DNA of 15,239 bases from an uncultured Lachnospiraceae bacterium (GTDB lineage: Bacteria; Bacillota; Clostridia; Lachnospirales; Lachnospiraceae). Below, piece by piece: positions 1 through 5,773 of this stretch (positions are counted from its first letter, which is position 1; every line of letters starts with the position of its first letter). The notes beneath the pieces were generated by a model. The model was not told the origin of the DNA, made no database searches, and saw nothing but the letters and a program-made list of their open reading frames with translations. The stretch is from the NCBI GenBank assembly GCA_946538445.1, contig CAMNGO010000030.1, positions 1 through 15,239 of the forward strand, written 5' to 3'. The position numbers and the translations under genes were made by a program.

Positions 1-71
1 ACACGGATACAAAGAAGTTCTTTTGCTCCAGTATTATCAGCAACTCTAAGTCTTGATTCTTGTTGGATCAT
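1..71 (-). CDS. rplN: 50S ribosomal protein L14 (uL14), 5'-partial gene cut by the window edge
   Basis: The ATG at 71-69 opens a frame reading MIQQESRLRVADNTGAKELL, followed by CIRV. This is the conserved N-terminus of L14, which binds 23S rRNA near the factor-binding side of the 50S subunit. Only 23 codons lie in the window and the rest continues beyond base 1. An AAGGAG ribosome-binding site sits at 80-85, eight bases before the ATG. It follows rpsQ, as in the canonical S10/spc order, with a short gap of 23 bases, so it is probably co-transcribed with the S10 operon. Confidence 0.96.
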   Translation of the reverse strand, partial: MIQQESRLRVADNTGAKELLCIR

Positions 72-94
72 GATCTTATCTCCTTCCGTGCTAA

Positions 95-349
95 TTATTT
101 TGCTCTCTCAATAATGTCCACAAGTCTCCATCTCTTATCTTTGGATAAAGGTCTTGTCTCCATAACTCTTACTCTGTCACCGATCTTGCACTGATTCTCT
201 TCATCATGTGCTTTTAATTTATATGTTCTTTTTACGATCTTGCCGTATAAAGGATGTTTTACATTATCCGTAACGCTAACCACGATAGTCTTGTCCATCT
301 TATCGCTTGTAACGAGACCTACACGAGTCTTTCTAAGGTTTCTTTCCAC
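95..349 (-). CDS. rpsQ: 30S ribosomal protein S17 (uS17)
   Basis: This 84-residue protein is the usual length for bacterial S17, a primary 16S rRNA-binding protein of the 30S body with an OB fold. Recognisable stretches are RKTRVGLVTSDKMDKTIVV near the N-terminus and YGKIVKRTYKLKAHDE in the middle. The start codon is GTG (349-347), not ATG. It is supported by an AAGGAGG site at 358-364 with an 8-nt spacer, and no in-frame ATG fits the conserved N-terminus. The gene lies 20 bases downstream of rpmC and 23 bases upstream of rplN, inside the S10 operon. Confidence 0.98.
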   Translation of the reverse strand: MERNLRKTRVGLVTSDKMDKTIVVSVTDNVKHPLYGKIVKRTYKLKAHDEENQCKIGDRVRVMETRPLSKDKRWRLVDIIERAK

Positions 350-369
350 AACAAATTCCTCCTTCCCGA

Positions 370-573
370 TTACTCAGCACTCTTCTCAGCGATGATGCCC
401 TGAATTCTGGCAATGTTTCTTCTGACTTCTTTGATCCTGCTGGTGTTATCTAACTGATTTGTTGCGTTCTGGAATCTTAAATTAAATAATTCCTTCTTAG
501 CAGCTACTAATTCATCATTAAGTTCTGCGACGGATTTTGTTCTTAAATCTTCTACATACTTAGTTCTTTTCAC
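370..573 (-). CDS. rpmC: 50S ribosomal protein L29 (uL29)
   Basis: L29 is a small two-helix protein at the polypeptide exit tunnel, where it helps form the docking site for trigger factor and SRP. The conserved segment AAKKELFNLRFQNATNQLDN, followed by TSRIKEVRRNIARI, is unmistakable. I place the start at the GTG at 573-571 (67 residues, beginning (M)KRTKYVEDLR). An extended Shine-Dalgarno match, AAGGCGGTGAT (588-578), lies 5 bases before it. An earlier in-frame GTG at 582-580 would give 70 residues but sits inside that SD and is probably not used. The gene overlaps the 3' end of rplP by 14 bases, which suggests translational coupling. Confidence 0.97.
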   Translation of the reverse strand: MKRTKYVEDLRTKSVAELNDELVAAKKELFNLRFQNATNQLDNTSRIKEVRRNIARIQGIIAEKSAE

Positions 574-1000
574 TGTTATCACCGCCTTCTAAATCTGCAC
601 GAGACACGATTTTACATCTTACAGGCAGTTTGTGCATTGCAAGACGAAGTGCTTCCTTGGCAACCTCTTCGGAAACTCCGGCAACCTCAAACATAACACG
701 GCCTGGTTTTACTACTGCTACCCAATACTCAAGAGATCCTTTACCGGAACCCATACGTGTTTCAGCCGGCTTAGCTGTAACCGGTTTGTCCGGGAAGATC
801 TTGATCCATACTTTACCACCACGTTTCATATAACGAGTCATAGCAACACGGGCAGCCTCAATCTGGTTGGATTTGATCCAGCAAGGATCCACAGCAACCA
901 AACCATATTCACCATAAGTAATTTTATTACCTCTTGTAGCCTTACCAGCCATGGAACCACGGAACTGTTTGCGGCGTTTAACTCTTTTTGGCATTAACAT
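560..1000 (-). CDS. rplP: 50S ribosomal protein L16 (uL16)
   Basis: L16 is a core 50S protein near the peptidyl-transferase centre and A-site tRNA. The 146-residue product starts MLMPKRVKRRKQFRGSMAGK and contains the family signatures ATRGN and MGSGKGSLEYWVAVVKPGRV. The RMGSGKG loop contacts A-site tRNA and, from general knowledge, carries a hydroxylated Arg in some bacteria. The ATG (1000-998) overlaps the rpsC stop by one base (TAATG), and a GGGAG-type SD lies within the rpsC end. Length and order are normal for Firmicutes. Confidence 0.98.
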   Translation of the reverse strand: MLMPKRVKRRKQFRGSMAGKATRGNKITYGEYGLVAVDPCWIKSNQIEAARVAMTRYMKRGGKVWIKIFPDKPVTAKPAETRMGSGKGSLEYWVAVVKPGRVMFEVAGVSEEVAKEALRLAMHKLPVRCKIVSRADLEGGDNSEKN

Positions 1001-1662
1001 TATTTATCGCTCCCTTCCTTGGTTTCCTTTGTAGGAAGTACTTCACCATGGTAGATCCAAACCTTGACACCTACTTTACCATAAGTGGTATCAGCCTCGG
1101 CAAAACCGTAGTCGATATCTGCACGAAGTGTCTGAAGAGGAATTGTTCCCTCACTGTAGAATTCGGTACGGGCCATATCAGCGCCGCCAAGACGTCCGGA
1201 TACGGAAGTTTTAATTCCGAGTGCGCCGTTTCTCATGGTTCTCTGCATGCAGGATTTCATTGCACGACGGAAAGAGATACGGTTCTCAAGCTGCTGGGCG
1301 ATATTTTCAGCAACAAGCTGAGCGTCTTTATCCACTTCGAATCTTTTAACTTCTTTAACTTCAATGATAAGTTTCTTTGTTGTAAGCTTCTCGAGTTCTT
1401 TCTTTAAAGCCTCGATGGAGGAACCCTGACGTCCGATCACGATACCGGGCTTTGCAGTGTGAACGATAACCTTCACACGGTCAGAAGCTCTCTCGATCTC
1501 TGTTCTGGAGATACCAGCAGAGTATAATTTCTTTTTGATATATTTTCTGATTTTATCGTCTTCCACAAGGTTGTCTGCGAAATCTTTTTCAGCATACCAT
1601 CTGGAATCCCAATCCTTGATGATTCCAACTCTCAGACCATGAGGATTAACTTTCTGTCCCAT
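1000..1662 (-). CDS. rpsC: 30S ribosomal protein S3 (uS3)
   Basis: S3 is a 30S head protein at the mRNA entry channel. This 220-residue product begins MGQKVNPHGLRVGIIKDWDS. It has a type II KH domain with the GxxG-like IVIGRQGSSIEALKKEL loop at about residues 75-93, and the C-terminal S3 domain with GRLGGADMARTE near 155-170. The ATG (1662-1660) is preceded by TAAGGAGG, in which the SD overlaps the rplV stop codon (1676-1674). It is therefore tightly coupled to rplV upstream and to rplP downstream. Confidence 0.98.
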   Translation of the reverse strand: MGQKVNPHGLRVGIIKDWDSRWYAEKDFADNLVEDDKIRKYIKKKLYSAGISRTEIERASDRVKVIVHTAKPGIVIGRQGSSIEALKKELEKLTTKKLIIEVKEVKRFEVDKDAQLVAENIAQQLENRISFRRAMKSCMQRTMRNGALGIKTSVSGRLGGADMARTEFYSEGTIPLQTLRADIDYGFAEADTTYGKVGVKVWIYHGEVLPTKETKEGSDK

Positions 1663-1673
1663 CTTGAACCTCC

Positions 1674-2060
1674 TTATCTTTCATCCAGAACAACTGTGAT
1701 GTGGCACTGTCTCTTCTCGATTCTGTAAGCTCTGCCCTGTGCTCTTGCTCTGATTCGTTTCATTGTAGGTCCTTTGTTTGCATAGCACTCTGCCACATAA
1801 AGGTTTTCCTTGCTCATCCCGTTATTGTTCTCTGCGTTTGCGATGGCAGATTCCAGTAACTTCTTAATAAGGGAAGAAGCATATCTTGGATTGTACTCTA
1901 ATATTCCTAAAGCTGTTGTAACGTCTTTGCCTCTGATGGCATCAAGTACGAAACAGGCTTTTGTAACAGACACGCCTGCGTAGGAAAGTTTTGCAGATGG
2001 TCTAGCATCTTTATTCGCATTTCTCTCTCTTTTAATCTGAGATCTATGTCCTTTAGCCAT
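1674..2060 (-). CDS. rplV: 50S ribosomal protein L22 (uL22)
   Basis: L22 lines the peptide exit tunnel with an extended beta-hairpin. The 128-residue product has the typical core ALGILEYNPRYAS and the C-terminal hairpin RIRARAQGRAYRIEKR ending in CHITVVLDE. The basic N-terminal extension before KLSYAG is slightly longer than in E. coli, as is common in Clostridia. The ATG (2060-2058) has an AAGGAGG site about 9 bases upstream. It lies between rpsS and rpsC in the S10 operon. Confidence 0.97.
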   Translation of the reverse strand: MAKGHRSQIKRERNANKDARPSAKLSYAGVSVTKACFVLDAIRGKDVTTALGILEYNPRYASSLIKKLLESAIANAENNNGMSKENLYVAECYANKGPTMKRIRARAQGRAYRIEKRQCHITVVLDER

Positions 2061-2087
2061 GAATAAAGCCTCCTTTTTGTATCTTAA

Positions 2088-2369
2088 TTACCTAACCTTG
2101 GATTTCTTCTCGTCCTTACCATGTCCTCTGTAGGTTCTGGTAGCCACGAATTCTCCTAACTTATGTCCAACCATATCCTCGGTAACATATACCGGTACGT
2201 GACGTCTTCCGTCATGTACTGCAAAGGTATGACCCACAAAATCAGGGAAGATCGTGGAGCGGCGTGACCATGTTTTAACAACACTCTTGTCGCCGGACTT
2301 ATTCATAGCATCAACTTTTTTTAATAAACTCTTATCAGCAAATGGTCCTTTTTTCAGTGAACGAGCCAT
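2088..2369 (-). CDS. rpsS: 30S ribosomal protein S19 (uS19)
   Basis: S19 sits in the 30S head, pairs with S13 and contacts the A-site finger of 23S rRNA. The 93-residue sequence starts MARSLKKGPFADKSLLKKVD and contains SRRSTIFPDFVGHTFAVHDG and the family signature KLGEFVATRTYRGH near the C-terminus. The ATG (2369-2367) has an AAGGAGGG SD 6 bases or so upstream. Only 15 bases separate it from the rplB stop. Confidence 0.98.
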   Translation of the reverse strand: MARSLKKGPFADKSLLKKVDAMNKSGDKSVVKTWSRRSTIFPDFVGHTFAVHDGRRHVPVYVTEDMVGHKLGEFVATRTYRGHGKDEKKSKVR

Positions 2370-2384
2370 GTGTGTCCCTCCTTA

Positions 2385-3227
2385 TTATTTTACGTTCTTT
2401 CCGTCTCTTGTTCTAACGATTAACTTGTTAGACTGTTTGTTTTTCTTTCTGGTCTTCAAGCCGAGTGCCGGTTTGCCCCAAGGTGTGCTTGGTCCTGGAC
2501 GGCCAACTGGAGCCTTACCTTCACCACCACCATGTGGATGGTCGTTAGGATTCATAACGGAACCGCGAACGGTCGGACGGATACCCATGTGACGTTTACG
2601 TCCTGCCTTACCGATGTTGATCAGGTTGTGATCGATGTTACCAACCTGGCCGATGGTAGCACGGCAGTTGATGGGAACCATTCTCATCTCGCCGGATGGA
2701 AGTCTTAATGTTGCATATTTGCCTTCTTTAGCCAGAAGCTGAGCGGAGTTACCTGCGGAACGAACCAGCTGGGCTCCTCTTCCTGCATAGAGCTCCACGT
2801 TATGTACCTCGGTACCTACCGGGATGTTGGCAAGCGGTAAGCAGTTACCTACCTGAACATCAGCCTCAGGTCCGTTCATAACGGTCATGCCGACTGTCAG
2901 CTTGTTGGGGGCAACGATATAAGATTTCACACCGTCTGCGTAGCAGATCAGAGCGATATTTGCTGTTCTGTTCGGATCGTACTCGATGGCAACTACCTTA
3001 GCCGGGATGCCGTCTTTTGTTCTCTTGAAGTCGATCATTCTGTATTTTCTGCGAACACCGCCGCCGCGATGTCTCACTGTGATTTTACCCTGGTTGTTAC
3101 GACCGGAATTCTTCTTTAAAGAATATGTTAAAGACTTTTCAGGTGTGGATTTTGTGATCTCTGAGAAGTCGGAGCCAGTCATATGTCTTCTGGAAGGTGT
3201 ATATGGATTATATGTTTTAATTCCCAT
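2385..3227 (-). CDS. rplB: 50S ribosomal protein L2 (uL2)
   Basis: L2 is required for 30S-50S association and peptidyl-transferase centre assembly. The 280-residue protein starts MGIKTYNPYTPSRRHMTGSD. It carries the RNA-binding OB and SH3-like domains and the C-terminal signature PNDHPHGGGEGKAPVGRPGP (about residues 227-246), including the conserved His that is essential for L2 function. The ATG (3227-3225) follows an AGGAGT-type SD. The 73-base gap to rplW is longer than most in the operon. It contains a short ACGC/GCGT hairpin possibility, but I see no convincing promoter or terminator there. Confidence 0.98.
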   Translation of the reverse strand: MGIKTYNPYTPSRRHMTGSDFSEITKSTPEKSLTYSLKKNSGRNNQGKITVRHRGGGVRRKYRMIDFKRTKDGIPAKVVAIEYDPNRTANIALICYADGVKSYIVAPNKLTVGMTVMNGPEADVQVGNCLPLANIPVGTEVHNVELYAGRGAQLVRSAGNSAQLLAKEGKYATLRLPSGEMRMVPINCRATIGQVGNIDHNLINIGKAGRKRHMGIRPTVRGSVMNPNDHPHGGGEGKAPVGRPGPSTPWGKPALGLKTRKKNKQSNKLIVRTRDGKNVK

Positions 3228-3300
3228 TACCTTTACTCCTTTCGTTTCCGAATATTTAATGTCACGCTTTTATGCGTATAAGTCAATCTATTTCTGATTC

Positions 3301-3600
3301 TTACAGACCTTCAAAAATCTGGATGTCTGCGCTTTCCTCTGTCAACTGAACGATGGCTTTCTTCTTCTGAGCCGTTCTTCCGTAAACCATGCCACGGCGT
3401 TTTTTCTTGCCGTCCAGATTCATGGTGTTGACTCTGGCAACCTTTGTTCCTTCGAACATCTTCTCAACCGCTTCTTTGATCTGAGATTTTGTTGCATCGG
3501 GATTTACATAAAATGTATATTTCTTTTCTGCCATAGCAGTCATACTTTTCTCTGTAACGACTGGTCTTAAAATGACGTCATAATATTTTAAATCTGCCAT
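3301..3600 (-). CDS. rplW: 50S ribosomal protein L23 (uL23)
   Basis: L23 is at the tunnel exit and is the main docking site for trigger factor and SRP. The 99-residue product begins MADLKYYDVILRPVVTEKSM. It contains the family core YTFYVNPDATKSQIKEAVEK and the GKKKRRGMVYGR loop. The ATG (3600-3598) shares one base with the rplD stop (TAATG), and a GAGGAGG SD lies inside the rplD 3' end, which predicts translational coupling. Confidence 0.98.
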   Translation of the reverse strand: MADLKYYDVILRPVVTEKSMTAMAEKKYTFYVNPDATKSQIKEAVEKMFEGTKVARVNTMNLDGKKKRRGMVYGRTAQKKKAIVQLTEESADIQIFEGL

Positions 3601-4220
3601 TATGCGTATACCTCCTCAATCGTTGCAACAGCTTCTTTTGTGACGATCATCGTATCATACTTAAGAATGTCATACACGTTGATTGTCTGTGTAGCTGCGG
3701 TTTTTACCTTCGGTAAGTTGTTCGCTGATTTCACGACTACATTGTCAACATCTTTTGTAACGATGAGTGCTTTTTCAACTTTCAGGTTATCAAGAACAGC
3801 CTTGACAGCCTTTGTCTTGATCTCTTCGAGTTTTAACTCGTCCAGAACGATGAATTTATTTTCATTTACTTTTGCAGTAAGTGCAGATTTCAATGCAGCA
3901 CGTTTTTCTTTCTTATTTACTTTCACGGAGTAATCTCTCGGTGTAGGAGCAAATACAACTCCGCCGCCTGTAAACTGTGGAGCGCGGGTTGAACCCTGTC
4001 TTGCATGACCGGTTCCTTTCTGTCTCCAAGGCTTCTTTCCACCACCGCTCACTTCAGCGCGGGTCTTAGCCTTCTGTGTTCCCTGACGTTTATTTGCAAG
4101 CTGTGCTACAACAGCCTGATGGATCAAATGTTCGTTAACAGGCACTGCAAAGATAGAATCGCTTAATTCGATTGTGCCAACCTGAGCACCTTCCATATTA
4201 TAAACAGCTACTGATGCCAT
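3600..4220 (-). CDS. rplD: 50S ribosomal protein L4 (uL4)
   Basis: L4 is an exit-tunnel protein. The 206-residue sequence contains the hallmark tunnel-loop region KTRAEVSGGGKKPWRQKGTG followed by HARQGSTRAPQFTGGGVVFAPTPRDYS at about residues 53-99. In gammaproteobacteria L4 represses its own S10 operon through the leader RNA. Whether that applies here is unknown, but a long structured leader is present (see 5339-5577). The ATG (4220-4218) is preceded by an AAGGAGG SD, 26 bases after the rplC stop. Confidence 0.98.
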   Translation of the reverse strand: MASVAVYNMEGAQVGTIELSDSIFAVPVNEHLIHQAVVAQLANKRQGTQKAKTRAEVSGGGKKPWRQKGTGHARQGSTRAPQFTGGGVVFAPTPRDYSVKVNKKEKRAALKSALTAKVNENKFIVLDELKLEEIKTKAVKAVLDNLKVEKALIVTKDVDNVVVKSANNLPKVKTAATQTINVYDILKYDTMIVTKEAVATIEEVYA

Positions 4221-4246
4221 TATTAAGTCCTCCTTCCTTAACAGCC

Positions 4247-4876
4247 TTAAGCCTTAACTGATGTCTTTAATGTTACTAAAGATTTCTTCGGGCCCGGAAC
4301 GGAACCTTTCACTAAAATAACATTGTTCTCTTTATCTATTCTAACGACTTCAAGATTCTGGATCGTTACCTGTACATTTCCCATATGGCCGGGCATCTTC
4401 TTACCCTTCATAACCCTTGCGGGATCGGAAGCCATACCGTTGGAACCTGCGTGACGATGGTATTTGGAACCGTGTGTCTTAGGACCTGTGTGCTGGCCAT
4501 GACGCTTGATGGCGCCCTGGAAACCTTTACCCTTTGAGATGGCAGTCACATCAATCTTATCACCGGCTTCGAATACGTCACAGGTGATTTCCTGACCTAA
4601 TGTGTAGCTTTCAGCATCGTCCAACTTAAATTCTCTAACAAATCTCTTGATGGATGTTCCTGCTTTTTCAAAGTGTCCCTTCATAGGTTTGGTGGATAAT
4701 TTTTCTCTCATATCCTTGAAGCCAACCTGAACAGCACTGTAACCATCGTTCTCCACGGTCTTAACCTGTGTTACCACACAAGGACCAGCCTCTAATACGG
4801 TAACCGGGATTAATGATCCGTCTTCTGTGAAGATCTGAGTCATACCGATTTTTGTTGCTAAAATAGCTTTCTTCAT
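4247..4876 (-). CDS. rplC: 50S ribosomal protein L3 (uL3)
   Basis: L3 is one of the first proteins to assemble on 23S rRNA and reaches the peptidyl-transferase centre. The 209-residue product starts MKKAILATKIGMTQIFTEDG. It contains the L3 signature around GAIKRHGQHTGPKTHGSKYH followed by RHAGSNG (about residues 120-148), including the conserved Gln (GQ) that is methylated in E. coli. The ATG (4876-4874) follows a GGAGGA SD about 8 bases upstream. An unusual 144-nt spacer separates it from rpsJ. Confidence 0.98.
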   Translation of the reverse strand: MKKAILATKIGMTQIFTEDGSLIPVTVLEAGPCVVTQVKTVENDGYSAVQVGFKDMREKLSTKPMKGHFEKAGTSIKRFVREFKLDDAESYTLGQEITCDVFEAGDKIDVTAISKGKGFQGAIKRHGQHTGPKTHGSKYHRHAGSNGMASDPARVMKGKKMPGHMGNVQVTIQNLEVVRIDKENNVILVKGSVPGPKKSLVTLKTSVKA

Positions 4877-5020
4877 TTCTTTTTTCCTCCTGGTTTTTTC
4901 TACAGCGGATTACTTCGTTAACCTCAGTAATCATACTAGTCCACAGCGGATTACCCTGAGCATTGGCAATCATAGGAGCCATAGGACATTACTTTTCGAA
5001 AATATCTTCAGCTTTTCGAA
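4877..5020 (-). other. Structured non-coding spacer between rpsJ and rplC
   Basis: This is the largest gap inside the S10 operon. Read on the minus strand, an 8-bp inverted repeat (5020-5013 with 5002-4995, 10-nt loop) begins right after the rpsJ TAA. Further on, the 12-mer GTAATCCGCTGT occurs twice (4954-4943 and 4913-4902). The segment at 4932-4926 can pair either with 4914-4908 (7 bp, GATTACT/AGTAATC on the plus strand) or, as part of 4932-4923, with 4960-4949 (CTCA/TGAG plus GTAATC/GATTAC with a 2-nt bulge). These two helices exclude each other. The spacer ends at the rplC SD. No U-tract follows the hairpins, so this is not an intrinsic terminator. An in-frame ATG at 4982 reads into rplC in another frame without a good SD, and I do not call it a gene. 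Confidence 0.5.
4902..4954. repeat. Pair of direct 12-bp repeats upstream of rplC
   Basis: ACAGCGGATTAC (plus strand) is present exactly at 4902-4913 and at 4943-4954, 41 bases apart. Each copy supplies one arm of the alternative hairpins described for this spacer. Confidence 0.8.
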
Positions 5021-5338
5021 TTATTTTGTTTTCATCTTGATGTCGATGTAGACACCTGCCGGCATATCAAGTCTTGATAAAGCGTCAACTGTCTTCTGAG
5101 TGGGAGTCAGAATATCAATTAATCTCTTGTGGGTTCTCTGCTCGAACTGCTCTCTGGAATCTTTGTATTTGTGAACTGCTCTTAAGATAGTAACTACTTC
5201 TTTCTTAGTGGGCATCGGAACAGGGCCGCTCACCTTAGATCCAGTTTTCTTTACAGTTTCGATGATGCTCTTAGCTGCAGCATCAATTAATTGATGATCA
5301 TACGCTTTCAAAGTGATTCTCATAATTTGACTTGCCAT
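5021..5338 (-). CDS. rpsJ: 30S ribosomal protein S10 (uS10), first gene of the S10 operon
   Basis: S10 is a 30S head protein and also, as NusE, a partner of NusB/NusG in antitermination. The 105-residue product MASQIMRITLKAYDHQLIDA continues to KEVVTILRAVHKYKDSREQFEQRTHKRLIDI, matching the family throughout. The frame stays open upstream as far as a GTG at 5425. I chose the ATG at 5338-5336 because it matches the conserved S10 N-terminus and has an AAGGAGG SD at 5350-5356. The 11-nt SD spacing is at the long end. It is preceded by a long leader and two promoters. Confidence 0.98.
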   Translation of the reverse strand: MASQIMRITLKAYDHQLIDAAAKSIIETVKKTGSKVSGPVPMPTKKEVVTILRAVHKYKDSREQFEQRTHKRLIDILTPTQKTVDALSRLDMPAGVYIDIKMKTK

Positions 5339-5577
5339 AAAAAAAGTCGCCTCCTTTTCGCACTTAATACCAGTACGACAAGCGGTGACTGTACACTCCT
5401 CCGTGTGTATCCTGTAGGATCCCACACTGCGTCTCTACTTATCTGCTCAAAATAAGTTAGATTGTATGTCTGCACAGTGACTTGTCGCCAGTTTTCTAAC
5501 TTGACATTCGCTCCACGGAAAAACCTGCCACTTACGGGCAGCAACCTCACGCTTCTTCGCTATCATGTCACACAACA
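5339..5577 (-). promoter_or_regulatory. Long structured 5' leader of the S10 operon (candidate cis-regulatory RNA)
   Basis: About 240 nt separate the predicted start site (about 5577) from rpsJ. Listed 5' to 3' on the RNA, I can pair: (a) a 5-bp hairpin 5541-5537/5529-5525 followed by G-UUUUU (5523-5519), which is terminator-like but weak; (b) an 8-bp helix 5502-5495/5461-5454; (c) a hairpin 5427-5403 (GUGUG/CACAC outside, AUCC/GGAU inside); (d) a long-range helix 5487-5481/5382-5376 (CGACAAG/CUUGUCG), extended by 5478-5474/5392-5388. The first strand of (d) lies in the loop of (b), giving pseudoknot topology or a two-state switch ending just before the SD. An SD-like GGAGGA (5402-5397) lies in the loop of a 5-bp hairpin (UACAC/GUGUA) that competes with (c). 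Function is inferred. Autogenous control by a ribosomal protein is plausible, but no ligand is shown. Confidence 0.55.
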
Positions 5578-5583
5578 TGTATT

Positions 5584-5611
5584 ATTATACATGAATTTCC
5601 GGCTATTGCAA
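5584..5611 (-). promoter_or_regulatory. Proximal sigma-A-type promoter of the S10 operon
   Basis: On the minus strand TTGCAA (5611-5606) is followed after 16 bases by a perfect TATAAT (5589-5584), placing the start near 5577. The -10 lies in the middle of a perfect inverted repeat, CATGTAT-N4-ATACATG (5576-5593). No experimental start is known from the sequence. Confidence 0.7.
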
Positions 5612-5708
5612 GAAGTTTTTTTCAAAGAATGAAATTTTCTTGCCAAACCCGATTAAATATCCGTTTAATGATACGCACGGGCATGTTGAAAAACCTGGTG
5701 TAAGTCTT

Positions 5709-5737
5709 ACTATACAGGAATATTTGGGGAAAAGCAA
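5709..5737 (-). promoter_or_regulatory. Distal promoter of the S10 operon
   Basis: TTGCTT (5737-5732) and TATAGT (5714-5709) are separated by exactly 17 bases on the minus strand, a good sigma-A match. Transcription would start near 5702 and read through the proximal promoter. It lies just downstream of the terminator at 5748-5770, so it would restart transcription after the preceding unit ends. An 11-bp palindrome, GTAAG-T-CTTAC (5700-5710), overlaps the -10 and the start site. Confidence 0.6.
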
Positions 5738-5747
5738 GGTTTTTATT

Positions 5748-5770
5748 AAAAAAGGGAGCGTATGCTCCCT
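5748..5770 (-). terminator. Intrinsic terminator after the Gx transporter gene
   Basis: On the minus strand, a GGGAGC stem (5769-5764), a 4-base loop and GCTCCC (5759-5754), closed by one further A-T pair (5770/5753), run directly into TTTTTT (5753-5748). The stem starts four bases after the TAA of the gene at 5774. On the plus strand the T-tract is interrupted, so minus-strand termination is favoured. Confidence 0.85.
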
Positions 5771-5773
5771 CTT

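Noticed and set aside
988..1407. Plus-strand open frame of 139 codons opposite rpsC
   Set aside because: It lies entirely over a conserved ribosomal gene on the other strand.
3228..3300. Internal promoter between rplW and rplB
   Set aside because: A TTGACT is present, but no reasonable -10 occurs at 16-18 bases.
4761..4982. Minus-strand frame of 73 codons starting MAPMIANAQG in the rpsJ-rplC spacer
   Set aside because: More than half lies in rplC in another frame, and no SD precedes its ATG. The spacer looks like structured RNA instead.
5339..5425. N-terminal extension of S10 from a GTG at 5425
   Set aside because: The extension MGSYRIHTEECTVTA has no match to S10 and would bury the strong SD at 5350-5356. 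The conserved protein starts at MASQ.
5320..5550. Leader frame from a GTG at 5550 running into rpsJ
   Set aside because: It has no adequate SD, overlaps the rpsJ start in another frame, and covers the predicted RNA helices.
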